Source: Trebonia sp963843745 (GTDB lineage: Bacteria; Actinomycetota; Actinomycetes; Streptosporangiales; Streptosporangiaceae). Taken from it: a DNA stretch of 64,000 nt. Numbering within the stretch: position 1 is the first letter of the stretch; every line of letters starts with the position of its first letter. This document shows positions 34,982 to 43,493 of this stretch, one piece after another. A program made the position numbers and the translations under genes. The notes beneath the pieces were generated by a model. That model saw nothing but the letters and a program-made list of their open reading frames with translations, made no database searches and had not been told where the DNA came from. Where the stretch lies: positions 992,001 through 1,056,000 of the forward strand of contig CAWJLP010000007.1 of the NCBI GenBank assembly GCA_963843745.1, written 5' to 3'.

Positions 34982-36352
34982 GTGCTCAACCAGGCCGACA
35001 GCAAGCTCGCCGTCATCGAACGACTCATCGCGGAGCAGGAGGCCATCTTCGTCCGACGCCAGCCCAAGTCCGCCGAGCTGGCAGCCCGTGCGCGCGGCGT
35101 GCTCGCCGGAGGCGTCACGTCCAACTGGCAGATCACGCAGCCGCAGCCGGTCTGGCTCAGCCACGGCGCGGGCTCCAAGGTGTACGACGTGGACGGCAAC
35201 GAGTACGTCGACCTGCACGGCGGCTACGGCGCCGCGCTGGCCGGCCACGCTCACCCGGCCATCGTCAGCGCGGTCCGCGACCAGGTCGCGCACGGCACGC
35301 ACTTCGCGCAGCCGACGCAGAACGCGATCGCCGTCGCCACCGAGCTGGCCCGCAGGTTCGGCCTCCCGCAGTGGCGGTTCGCCAACTCCGGCACCGAGGC
35401 CACCATGGACGCGGTGCACCTGATGCGCTCGTTCACCGGGCGCGACCTCATCATCAAGGTGGAGGGCGGCTACCACGGCCACCACGACTCGGTGCAGGTC
35501 TCCGTGATGCCCGACCCGGAGGACGCCGGCCCGGCCGACAGGCCCGCGCAGGTCCCGAGCAGCAGCGGCATCCCCGCCGCGATCACCAGCCTTACGCTCG
35601 TCGCGACCTTCAACGACCTGGACAGCGTCGCCAGGCTCCTCGTCGAGCACAAGGACCAGGTGGCCGGCATGATCGTCGAGCCGGTCATGATGAACGCGGG
35701 CATCATCCCGCCGGAGCCCGGCTTCTTGCGGGGCCTGAAGGACCTGCTGCATGACCACGGGGCGCTGCTCACCTTCGACGAGGTCAAGACCGGCCTCACC
35801 GTCGGCCCCGGTGGCGTCACCGCGAGGGAAGGCGTGATCCCGGACATCGTCTGCCTGGCCAAGTCGGTCGGCGGGGGAGTGTCGGTCGCCGCCATCGGCG
35901 GCACGTGGGAGCTGATGAAGCACGTCGCCGACGGCGGCTACGAGATGGTCGGCACCTTCAACGGCAACCCCCTCGCGATGGCCGCGGCGCGCGCCATGCT
36001 CACCGAGGTCGCCACCGACGAGGCCTACCAGCGGATCGAGCGGCTGCGCGCCCGCGCGGAGGCCGGCATCACCAAGGCGATCGCCGACAACGGGCTGACC
36101 GCGCACGTGGTGACCGCCGGCGCCAAGGGCTGCGTCGTGTTCGCCGACGCGCCGGTCCGCGACTACCGGGGGTTCCTCACCACCGACGACACGTACAGCA
36201 ACGCTCACTGGCTGTACCAGCACAACGGCGGGGTGTTCCTGCCGCCCTGGGGCAAGATCGAGCAGTGGCTGATCTCGGTGCAGCACGACGAGGCCGACAT
36301 CGACCGGCTCGTCCGCAACTTCGCGGCCTTCGCGGCCGCAATCCATTCTTAA
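34982..36352 (+). CDS. Class III PLP-dependent aminotransferase (glutamate-1-semialdehyde aminomutase-like)
   Basis: 456 residues from GTG 34982 with AAGAGGGG upstream. Fold motifs: GNEYVDLHGGYGAALAGHAH, FANSGTEATMDAVHLMRSFT (phosphate loop), LLTFDEVKTG (Asp contacting the PLP ring) and CLAKSVGGGVSVAAIGG (Schiff-base Lys). It resembles HemL-type enzymes, but the operator, the polyamine importer 120 bp downstream and the absence of heme genes argue for a catabolic transaminase acting on an imported amine or amino acid. First gene of the regulon. Confidence 0.87.
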   Translation: MLNQADSKLAVIERLIAEQEAIFVRRQPKSAELAARARGVLAGGVTSNWQITQPQPVWLSHGAGSKVYDVDGNEYVDLHGGYGAALAGHAHPAIVSAVRDQVAHGTHFAQPTQNAIAVATELARRFGLPQWRFANSGTEATMDAVHLMRSFTGRDLIIKVEGGYHGHHDSVQVSVMPDPEDAGPADRPAQVPSSSGIPAAITSLTLVATFNDLDSVARLLVEHKDQVAGMIVEPVMMNAGIIPPEPGFLRGLKDLLHDHGALLTFDEVKTGLTVGPGGVTAREGVIPDIVCLAKSVGGGVSVAAIGGTWELMKHVADGGYEMVGTFNGNPLAMAAARAMLTEVATDEAYQRIERLRARAEAGITKAIADNGLTAHVVTAGAKGCVVFADAPVRDYRGFLTTDDTYSNAHWLYQHNGGVFLPPWGKIEQWLISVQHDEADIDRLVRNFAAFAAAIHS

Positions 36353-36403
36353 CCGGCAATTGCCGGCAAACCCTTGCGAGCCAGCGCCGTGAAGAGTCTA
36401 ATT

Positions 36404-36419
36404 GACCGAACATTCAGTC
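36404..36419. promoter_or_regulatory. Regulon operator, copy 2
   Basis: GACCGAACATTCAGTC; reverse complement GACTGAATGTTCGGTC differs from copy 1 by one base. Lies 55 bp upstream of the binding-protein gene. Confidence 0.75.
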
Positions 36420-36474
36420 AATGTGAGGCGCGACACAGCTCGCCACGAAGAACGACACGCGCGGGAGGTGACCG

Positions 36475-37734
36475 GTGGCACACCCGAGAGAAGGCTGGCA
36501 AGGGCACGGGATGCCGCGCCGGAGGTTCCTGAAGGGAGGCGTCGGCGCCGCGCTCGCCGCCCTGGCGCTCGGGGCCGGCGCCGACGGCCTGCTCACCGGC
36601 TGCTCGTCTGACCTGGCGGACACGGGCACCGTGCCGCTGCCCCGGCAGGACCACCCGGTGACCTGGCCCGTCTACCCCGGCAACGCCGCGATCAAGTCGG
36701 GCCTCGCCCCGGAGCAGGACGCCACGCTGCAGGTGTACACGTGGGAGGCCTACATCAACCAGGCCGTCGTGAACTCCTTCGCCAAGAAGTACAAGACCAA
36801 GGTGCAGGTCACCACGTTCAACACGATGAACGAGGCCGTGTCCAAGCTGCGCAGCGGGCTGTCCTACGACCTCCTCGTCGGCGCGACGGTGGACAAGCTC
36901 GGCCAGCTCATCGAGGGCCAGCTCGTCCAGCCGCTGAACCACTCCTACCTCCCGAACATCAGCCAGGCCTGGCCCGACTACACCAACCCCTTCTACGACC
37001 AGCACTGGCAGTACACGGTGCCGTACACCATCTACACCACGGGCATCACGTGGCGTAAGGACCTGGTGGACGAGAACCCGTACGCGATGGCCAACCCCTG
37101 GGCGATGCCCTGGCAGCCCAAGTACAAGGGCCGGGTGGCGATCCTCGATGACTACCGCGAGGGCATCTGCCTGGCGCTGATGAAGAACGGCCTGTTCGAC
37201 CTCAACACCACCAACTACCGGCAGATCGCGACGTCGCGGCAGGCCCTGCAGGACCTGAACGGCCTAGTCAACCTGCGCATCGACAACAACGACTACTCCG
37301 AGGTGCCGGCCGGGCAGACCTGGATCACCAACGCCTGGTCAGGGGACATGGCGGCGGCGGCCTCGTACATGCCCAAGGGCGTGAACGTCAACGTCGTCGG
37401 CTACTGGTTCCCCCCGGACGGCCGCGGTCCGGTCGCCAACGACACGAACCTGGTGCTGCGGTCCGCGACCAATCCGGTGCTCGCGCACACGTTCCTCAAC
37501 TACATGCTCGACCTGCCGAACGTGCTCGAGAACATCAGCTGGAACGGCTACATGCAGCCGCTCACCGGGGTGACGCCGCAGGTGCTCGTCAAGGAGCAGA
37601 TCCTGCCGCCGTCGCTGATATCCACGGCCGTGCAACCCTCGACCTTCCGCCGCGGCCTGTTCGAGCTGCAGCTCCCGGTCGACGCGGACGCGCTGTGGCA
37701 GCAGGCCTGGCTCGTGGTCAGCAACGGGATCTGA
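36475..37734 (+). CDS. Spermidine/putrescine-type ABC transporter substrate-binding lipoprotein (Tat signal)
   Basis: 419 residues from GTG 36475, with GGGAGGTGACC upstream. The N-terminus has a twin-arginine motif (PRRRFLKGGVGAALAALALG) and a lipobox (GLLTGCSSD, Cys about 43), so a Tat-exported lipoprotein is expected. The mature part has PotD-type sequence: LQVYTWEAYINQAVVNSFAK, TTFNTMNEAVSKLRSGLSYD and LLVGATVDKLGQLIEG. Family members bind polyamines or other small cationic amines. First gene of a three-gene importer operon. Confidence 0.9.
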   Translation: MAHPREGWQGHGMPRRRFLKGGVGAALAALALGAGADGLLTGCSSDLADTGTVPLPRQDHPVTWPVYPGNAAIKSGLAPEQDATLQVYTWEAYINQAVVNSFAKKYKTKVQVTTFNTMNEAVSKLRSGLSYDLLVGATVDKLGQLIEGQLVQPLNHSYLPNISQAWPDYTNPFYDQHWQYTVPYTIYTTGITWRKDLVDENPYAMANPWAMPWQPKYKGRVAILDDYREGICLALMKNGLFDLNTTNYRQIATSRQALQDLNGLVNLRIDNNDYSEVPAGQTWITNAWSGDMAAAASYMPKGVNVNVVGYWFPPDGRGPVANDTNLVLRSATNPVLAHTFLNYMLDLPNVLENISWNGYMQPLTGVTPQVLVKEQILPPSLISTAVQPSTFRRGLFELQLPVDADALWQQAWLVVSNGI

Positions 37735-37748
37735 GGGAGGCGCCGGCC

Positions 37749-38633
37749 ATGCGGAACAAGAAGAACGGCTTCTACATCGCCCTCGCCGTGCCGGGCATCA
37801 TCTGGCTCGCGGTGCTTTTCGTGGTGCCGGTCTACGCGGTGCTGGCGATCGGGATGGGCAAGCTCAACCAGATGTACGAGGCCCCTGTCGCGGTCTGGAA
37901 CCCGTTCAGCTGGAGTTCCTCCAACGTCATCGACGTGTGGCGCGACCTGTTCGGCAGCGCCTCGTTCGCCGGCCCGGTCGCGGCGCGCACGCTGATCTAC
38001 GTGGCGATCGCGGCAGTGCTGAGCCTGGCGATCGGCTACCCGGCGGCCTACTTCGTCGCCAGGTTCGCCGGCCGCCGCAAGGCCCTGTTCCTGGTGCTGC
38101 TCATCGCGCCGTTCTGGATCAGCTACATGATGCGGATGCTGGCCTGGATCGACCTGCTGTCCACCGGCGGCTACGTGAACAAGGTCCTCGGCTGGTTCGG
38201 CATCTCCCCGGTCAACTGGCTGGGCGGCAGCTCGGTGACGGTGATACTCGGCCTGGTCTACGGCTACATCCCGTACCTCATCCTGGTGCTCTTCGCGGGC
38301 CTGGACCGGATCGACCCCGCGCTCATCGAGGCCGGCCGGGACCTGGGCCTCGGCAGGTTCCGCACGTTCGTGCACGTGACGCTGCCGCTGAGCAGGCAGC
38401 CGATCCTCGCCGCGCTGCTGATCACCGTGCTGCCGATGCTCGGCGACTACTACACCAACCAGATGCTGTCCGGCGCCGCGTCGACCTCGATGATCGGCAA
38501 CCTCATCCAGGGCCAGCTCGGCACGCCGGGCCTGGAGGGCCAGGGCGCGGTGCTCTCCATGATCCTGCTGCTCGTGCTGCTGGTGCCGATGATCTACTAC
38601 GTGATCGCGACGAACCGGGAGGCGGCCAGATGA
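37749..38633 (+). CDS. ABC transporter permease, PotB-like
   Basis: 294 residues, ATG 37749 with GAGGGAGG upstream. Six helices, the first being ALAVPGIIWLAVLFVVPVYA. The EAA loop that contacts the ATPase is EAGRDLGLGRFRTFVHVTLP. Its stop overlaps the next permease start (ATGA). Polyamine/opine/thiamine-type permease family; works with the neighbouring PotC-like permease and the PotA-like ATPase. Confidence 0.9.
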   Translation: MRNKKNGFYIALAVPGIIWLAVLFVVPVYAVLAIGMGKLNQMYEAPVAVWNPFSWSSSNVIDVWRDLFGSASFAGPVAARTLIYVAIAAVLSLAIGYPAAYFVARFAGRRKALFLVLLIAPFWISYMMRMLAWIDLLSTGGYVNKVLGWFGISPVNWLGGSSVTVILGLVYGYIPYLILVLFAGLDRIDPALIEAGRDLGLGRFRTFVHVTLPLSRQPILAALLITVLPMLGDYYTNQMLSGAASTSMIGNLIQGQLGTPGLEGQGAVLSMILLLVLLVPMIYYVIATNREAAR

Positions 38634-39622
38634 CCGCGACGAACGCCCCCGTTCCCGAAGCCCCTGACGCCCCCGGCGCCTCCGGCGGCACGCCGGCTTC
38701 CGCCCCGACCCCCGCCGCCCGTTCCGGCACAAAGGCCGCGCGCCCCAGCCGGCTGCCCTGGCGCAACCCGTGGGGCCACCCGTGGTTCCTCGAGGGTTTC
38801 ACCTGGCTGTACCTGATCTGGTCGCTGGTGCCGATCGCGATCGCCGTGCTGTTCTCGTTCAACAACGGCCGCTCGCAGTCCACCTGGCAGGGCTTCTCCT
38901 GGCGCTGGTACTTCACCGACCCGGTCAACTCGGTACTGCACAACCCGCAGCTGCACGCCGCGGTGATCCAGACCGTGCGGCTGTCGGTGCTCACCACGCT
39001 GATCGCGGTCCCGCTCGGCGTCGCGTTCGCGCTCGGCATCAACCGCTGGCGCGGCCCGATCCCGGCGACGGCCAACTTCTTGATGATCTTGTCCTACGTC
39101 ATCCCCGAGCTGATCTTCGGTGTCTCGATGTTCTTCGTGTTCACCACGCTGTTCTCCACCGTGCACCTGGGCACCCTCGCGGAGGTCCTCGGCCTGGTCA
39201 CCTGGAACGTCAGCTGGCCCGCCATCGTCGTCCAGGCCAGGCTCGTCACTCTTGGCAGCCATTACGAGGAGGCCGCGGCGGACCTCGGCGCCAACCAGTT
39301 CCAGGTGATACGCCGGGTGCTGCTGCCGCTGCTGGCCCCGGCCATCTTCGCCAGCGCGGTCCTGGTGTTCTCCAGCGTGATCGACGACTTCGTGATCGTC
39401 GACCTGCTCTCCTCCAGCGCCGGCAACACCCCGATGTCGGTGGTCATCTACTCGACGCAGCACGGCGGGAACGGCGGCCCCGCGCTCAACGCGCTCGGCT
39501 CGATCATGCTCGCGATGTCGCTGATCATCGTGATCATCGGCTACATCGGCTACCGCGTGCTCACCCGCGGCGAGCGAGGCGGCAGCCTCGCCGCCCTCAC
39601 CGCCATCTCCGGCGAGAACTAA
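38630..39622 (+). CDS. ABC transporter permease, PotC-like
   Basis: 330 residues, ATG 38630 overlapping the previous stop by four bases. A 45-residue Pro/Ala-rich cytosolic head, longer than usual, precedes the six-helix core. The EAA loop is EEAAADLGANQFQVIRRVLL. SFNNGRSQSTWQGFSWRWYF matches the periplasmic segment of PotC-type permeases. The ATPase lies on the other strand after a shared terminator, with its own promoter. Confidence 0.9.
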   Translation: MTATNAPVPEAPDAPGASGGTPASAPTPAARSGTKAARPSRLPWRNPWGHPWFLEGFTWLYLIWSLVPIAIAVLFSFNNGRSQSTWQGFSWRWYFTDPVNSVLHNPQLHAAVIQTVRLSVLTTLIAVPLGVAFALGINRWRGPIPATANFLMILSYVIPELIFGVSMFFVFTTLFSTVHLGTLAEVLGLVTWNVSWPAIVVQARLVTLGSHYEEAAADLGANQFQVIRRVLLPLLAPAIFASAVLVFSSVIDDFVIVDLLSSSAGNTPMSVVIYSTQHGGNGGPALNALGSIMLAMSLIIVIIGYIGYRVLTRGERGGSLAALTAISGEN

Positions 39623-39711
39623 GCCCGCAGCACCTACCCGCCGCCGCCCGGTTGCGCAGCCTCGCGCCACCCTGGCCGCCGTGACCTCCCCGTCCCGCAT
39701 CGTGAGACGAT

Positions 39712-39788
39712 CACGACTTAGGAGCAGAAAACTACGCCAAAACGCTGATAACAGCAAGAAAAGCGCAGGGTTCTGCTCCTAAGTCGTG
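39712..39788. repeat. Long perfect inverted repeat with AT-rich loop
   Basis: 18-bp perfect arms (CACGACTTAGGAGCAGAA at 39712-39729 and its reverse complement at 39771-39788) around a 41-base A-rich spacer. Far longer than needed for a terminator and of quite different base composition from its surroundings. May be a small mobile palindromic element. Confidence 0.8.
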
Positions 39789-39883
39789 GCGAGGGCTGAG
39801 GTCGCGGCGCGCCCTGTCCCGCCGCGCCCGCTCGCCACTCCTTTTATCCGGAACGGACTAGAGGTTCCCCTCCGCGCCGAATG

Positions 39884-39916
39884 GAAAGCCCCGCCAGCCA
39901 GGCTGGCGGGGCTTTC
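39884..39916. terminator. Bidirectional terminator between permease and ATPase genes
   Basis: 16-bp perfect inverted repeat, GAAAGCCCCGCCAGCC and its complement, around one base. With the flanking A/T bases on both sides it can end transcripts from both convergent operons. Confidence 0.85.
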
Positions 39917-39932
39917 ATGAACAGCGGCCGGC

Positions 39933-41054
39933 TCAGCTCGCCAGCGGGGCCTCGACGGCGCTCGCGGCCACCGGGACGGGGGCGCCGGCCAGCACGCGCA
40001 GCGCGTCGGCGGGGAGGTAGGCGTGCACGGGGGTGCCCTGTGCCAGGTCGAGCGGCTCGCCGTCGTTCTGCAGCAGCGCCTGCAGCGACGCGCCGGTGGC
40101 CAGGCGCAGCATGACCTGGGTGGCGGGGCCGAGGAAGACGAGGCGGTCAACGAGCGCGGGCACCCGGTTCGGGCCGGCCGAGCCGTGCGGCTCGACCTTC
40201 ACCCGCTCCGGCCGGATCACCGCGTGCGCGGTCTCGCCGGCCGCGGCTGGACAAACATGCGAGCTGCTCAGCACCGCGTCGCCGATTTTAACTTTGGCCG
40301 GGGAGCCAGCCTCGATAACGGAGATCTCCATCAGGTTCGCGGCGCCGAGGAAGTCGGCGACGTACGCGTCGGCGGGCTCCTCGTAGACGTCGCGCGGCGT
40401 GCCGATCTGCGCGATCCGGCCGGCGTTCATCACGGCCAGCCGGTCGGACATGGTCAGCGCCTCCTCCTGGTCGTGCGTGACGTAGAGGAACGTGATGCCG
40501 ACCCGCTCCTGCAGCGCCTTCAGCTCGACTTTCAGCGAGCGGCGCAATTTCGCGTCCAGGGCCCCGAGCGGCTCGTCAAGAAGCAGCACCTTCGGGTTGA
40601 GCACCAGCGCCCTGGCCAGCGCGACGCGCTGCTGCTGCCCGCCGGACAACTGCGACGGGCGGCGGGAGGCGAACGAGGTCATCGAGACCAGCTCGAGCGC
40701 CGAACCGACCCGGGTGCGCAGCTCGGCCTTGGTCACCTTCGCGTACCGCAGGCCGAAGGCCACGTTCTCGGACACCGACAGGAACGGGAACAGCGCGTAG
40801 CTCTGGAACACCGTGTTGACGTCGCGCCGGTGCGGCGCCACCGCGGACACGTCGGCGCCGTCGAGCAGGATCCGGCCGGAGGTCGGCTGCTCGAACCCGG
40901 CTATCAGCCGGAGCGTGGTCGTCTTACCGCAGCCGGAGGGCCCCAGCAGCGAGAAGAACTCGCCGCTCGCAACCGACAGGTCGATATTGTCGACCGCGGC
41001 GCTGTCCCCGAAATGCTTGGACAGTCCCGCGAGCTCGATAGTGCCTCCGGCCAT
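39933..41054 (-). CDS. ABC transporter ATP-binding protein, PotA-like
   Basis: 373 residues from ATG 41054 (GGAG upstream); an outer frame has no homology. Walker A LLGPSGCGKTTTLRLIAGFE, Q loop FQSYALFPFLSVSENVAF, signature LSGGQQQRVALARAL, Walker B VLLLDEPLGALDAKLR and H-loop VTHDQEEALTMSDRL, then a C-terminal TOBE domain (HAVIRPERVKVEPHG). Energises the amine importer encoded rightward at 36475-39622. It follows the TetR gene by four bases, so regulator and ATPase are one operon on this strand. Confidence 0.92.
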   Translation of the reverse strand: MAGGTIELAGLSKHFGDSAAVDNIDLSVASGEFFSLLGPSGCGKTTTLRLIAGFEQPTSGRILLDGADVSAVAPHRRDVNTVFQSYALFPFLSVSENVAFGLRYAKVTKAELRTRVGSALELVSMTSFASRRPSQLSGGQQQRVALARALVLNPKVLLLDEPLGALDAKLRRSLKVELKALQERVGITFLYVTHDQEEALTMSDRLAVMNAGRIAQIGTPRDVYEEPADAYVADFLGAANLMEISVIEAGSPAKVKIGDAVLSSSHVCPAAAGETAHAVIRPERVKVEPHGSAGPNRVPALVDRLVFLGPATQVMLRLATGASLQALLQNDGEPLDLAQGTPVHAYLPADALRVLAGAPVPVAASAVEAPLAS

Positions 41055-41058
41055 GGTG

Positions 41059-41733
41059 TCATCTCCGTCTCTGCGACCGCCTGCGCGAGGCGGAAGCGGG
41101 CTTCCACTCGAAACCCAGCTGTCCGGCCGCGTAACGCATGGCGAGATCATACGCACGCGTGGGCGGAACATCGGGATCTTCCAGGGCGATCTGCACTGCC
41201 ATGCCGTCGAGCAGCGCGGACAGCGTGATCGCGAACTCGTCGGCGTCGATCGGCGTGAACTCGCCGGCCTCCTGGCCGGCCAGCACGATCGCCGTGATGG
41301 TCTGCCGCCACCGCTCGTCGAACTTGCGGCGGACGGCCGCGACCCCGGGATTGCGCGGCGACAGCGCCCACAGGTCGAGCCAGAGCAGCCATTCGCTGCG
41401 GGGCGCCGGGTCGGTGTCCGGCAGGCAGGTCATCGCGATCATCTCGGTGAGCTGCCCGGCGGCGGTCCCTATCGACTCCAGGCGCCCGGTGCCGGCCGCG
41501 TACCAGGCGTCCTCGGAGTACCGGATCGCCTCGGTGAGCAGCTGGTCGCGGGTCTTGAAGTAGTAGATGACCAATGCGGGGCTGGTGCCGGCGCGCTCGG
41601 CGACGTCGGCGATCCTGGTATCGGCGTAGCCGCGCTCCACGATGACCTCAAGGGCGGCCTGCAGTATCTGCTCGCGCCGCTGCTCGGTCACTTCCCGCGA
41701 CCCTGATCCTCGTCCTGCCGGCGGCTGTGCCAT
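41059..41733 (-). CDS. TetR-family regulator, presumed master of the amine regulon
   Basis: 224 residues from ATG 41733, with CGAGGAGAC upstream; an in-frame ATG at 41805 lies against the operator and is less likely. HTH: EQRREQILQAALEVIVERGY then ADTRIADVAERAGTSPALVI. The C-terminal domain resembles BetI/choline-sulfate-type TetR regulators (TCLPDTDPAPRSEWLLWLDL). Operator copy 3 lies in its promoter. It is the only regulator inside the set of genes carrying the 16-bp repeat, so it is the natural candidate to bind all five sites. Confidence 0.9.
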   Translation of the reverse strand: MAQPPAGRGSGSREVTEQRREQILQAALEVIVERGYADTRIADVAERAGTSPALVIYYFKTRDQLLTEAIRYSEDAWYAAGTGRLESIGTAAGQLTEMIAMTCLPDTDPAPRSEWLLWLDLWALSPRNPGVAAVRRKFDERWRQTITAIVLAGQEAGEFTPIDADEFAITLSALLDGMAVQIALEDPDVPPTRAYDLAMRYAAGQLGFEWKPASASRRRSQRRR

Positions 41734-41806
41734 CGTCTCCTCGTCCCCGGAGCCTGTCTCCGGCGCCGTCGCGCGAAGACCTTGTCGGTATCGTAGCAGG
41801 AACATA

Positions 41807-41822
41807 GACTGAATGTTCAGTC
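41807..41822. promoter_or_regulatory. Regulon operator, copy 3
   Basis: GACTGAATGTTCAGTC between the divergent TetR (start 41733) and FAD oxidoreductase (start 41871) genes; could control both. Confidence 0.8.
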
Positions 41823-41870
41823 AATGTTTGTATCGGACGCGGAACGACGTCCGGGAAGGCGGCACACCCC

Positions 41871-43493
41871 ATGGCATCCGAGAGCTACGACGCGATCATC
41901 GTCGGCGGCGGGCATAACGGGCTGGTCGCGGCCGCCTATCTGGCCAGGCACGGCGCGAGGACGCTTGTCCTCGAGGCGCGCGGGCAGGCCGGCGGCGCGG
42001 CGACCACCGAATCGCCCTGGCCGGACGCGCCGGAATTCAAGGTGACCCGGCTGTCCTACGTGATGTCGCTGCTGCCCCCGACGATCATGCGCGACCTGGA
42101 GCTGGAGAAGCACGGCTACAAGGTCTTCCCGATGGGCCCGTACTACCAGGCCTTCCCCGAGGGCGGCTCGCTGACCCTGTACGAGGAGGACTCGCAGCGC
42201 AGCCACGACGAGATCGCCCGCTGGTCGAAGAAGGACGCGGACGCCTACCCGAAGTGGGAGGCGTGGCTCGCCGGGCTCGCCGACGTGCTCGGCCCGCTGC
42301 TGCTCACCGTGCCGCCCGCGATCGGCTCACGCAAGCCGAAGGACCTGGCCGCCACGCTGCGGCTGGCCTGGCGGCACCGCGGCCTCGACGTGCGCACGGT
42401 CGCCGACGTGACCCGGCTGATGACGATGTCCATCGCCGACCTGCTCGACGACTGGTTCGAGTCGCCGCAGATGAAGGGCGCGCTCGCGGTCAACGGCGTG
42501 ATCGGCACCTGGGCCGGCCCGTACGAGCCGGGCACCGCGTACGTGATGGCGCACCACTCGATCGGCGACGTCGGCGACGGCCGGCTCGGCAGCTGGGGCT
42601 TCCCCGAGGGCGGCATGGGCGCGGTCGCGGCCGCGATCGCCCGGTCCGCGACGGCCAACGGCGCGACGATCAGGACCGGCGCGAAGGTCGCCAGGGTCCT
42701 GGTCAGCAACGGCCGGGCCACCGGCGTGGTGCTGGAGAACGGCGAGGAGATCCGGGCCGCGACGGTCGTCTCCTCGCTGCACCCGAAGACCGCGTTCCTG
42801 GACCACGTCGGCAAGGAGAACCTGCCTGACAGCTTCGCGGCCGACATCGAGCGCTGGAAGACCCGGTCCGGCGTGGTCAAGATCAACCTGGCGCTCGCCG
42901 AACTGCCCGACTTCACCGCCAACCCCGGCACTCACCTGCAGGAGCACCACACCGGATCGGTGGAGATGGCGCCCACGATGGAGTACATCGAGAAGGCGTT
43001 CATCGAGGCCCGCGAGGGCCGCCCGGCGACCCGGCCGTTCTCCGACGGCGTGATACCGACCGCGTTCGACAAGACGCTCTGCCCGGACGGCACGCACATC
43101 ATGTCGCTGTTCACCCAGTGGGTGCCGGCCGACTGGAGCCAGGAGCCGCACCGCGACGAGCTGGAGAAGTACGCGGACCGGATGATCGACGTCTACAACG
43201 AGGTCGCGCCCAACTTCAAGTCCGCGATCATCCACCGCGACGTGGTCGGCCCGTACGAGATGGAGCACGACTACGGGCTGATCGGCGGCAACATCTTCCA
43301 CGGTGAGCTCTCCCTCGAGCAGCTCTTCCACATGCGCCCGGCGCCCGGCTTCGCCGACTACCGCACCCCGGTGCGCGGCCTGTACTACGCGAGCTCGGCC
43401 ACGCACGCGGGCGGCGGCGTCTGCGGCATCCCCGGCATGCAGGCGGCCAAGGCGGCGATCGCCGACCGCGCCGTCCGCCGTCCCCGTGGCTGA
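41871..43493 (+). CDS. FAD-dependent oxidoreductase, phytoene-desaturase/PYROXD2-like
   Basis: 540 residues, ATG 41871. N-terminal FAD site IIVGGGHNGLVAAAYLARHG, then LVLEARGQAGGAATTE, and the C-terminal GLYYASSATHAGGGVCGIPG with MQAAKAAI, as in NAD(P)/FAD-dependent oxidoreductases of the CrtI/amine-oxidase superfamily. There are no carotenoid genes nearby, so a role in oxidising an amine or acyl intermediate of the regulon is more likely than desaturation. The stop overlaps the acyl-CoA ligase start by eight bases. Confidence 0.87.
   Translation: MASESYDAIIVGGGHNGLVAAAYLARHGARTLVLEARGQAGGAATTESPWPDAPEFKVTRLSYVMSLLPPTIMRDLELEKHGYKVFPMGPYYQAFPEGGSLTLYEEDSQRSHDEIARWSKKDADAYPKWEAWLAGLADVLGPLLLTVPPAIGSRKPKDLAATLRLAWRHRGLDVRTVADVTRLMTMSIADLLDDWFESPQMKGALAVNGVIGTWAGPYEPGTAYVMAHHSIGDVGDGRLGSWGFPEGGMGAVAAAIARSATANGATIRTGAKVARVLVSNGRATGVVLENGEEIRAATVVSSLHPKTAFLDHVGKENLPDSFAADIERWKTRSGVVKINLALAELPDFTANPGTHLQEHHTGSVEMAPTMEYIEKAFIEAREGRPATRPFSDGVIPTAFDKTLCPDGTHIMSLFTQWVPADWSQEPHRDELEKYADRMIDVYNEVAPNFKSAIIHRDVVGPYEMEHDYGLIGGNIFHGELSLEQLFHMRPAPGFADYRTPVRGLYYASSATHAGGGVCGIPGMQAAKAAIADRAVRRPRG

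Noticed and set aside
34982..36352. Calling the aminotransferase hemL (heme biosynthesis)
   Set aside because: Sequence resembles HemL, but it has the amine-regulon operator and no heme genes near it; a catabolic class III transaminase is more consistent.
41871..43493. Carotenoid (phytoene) desaturase
   Set aside because: Shares the FAD fold, but there is no phytoene synthase or other carotenoid gene and it is under the amine-regulon operator.
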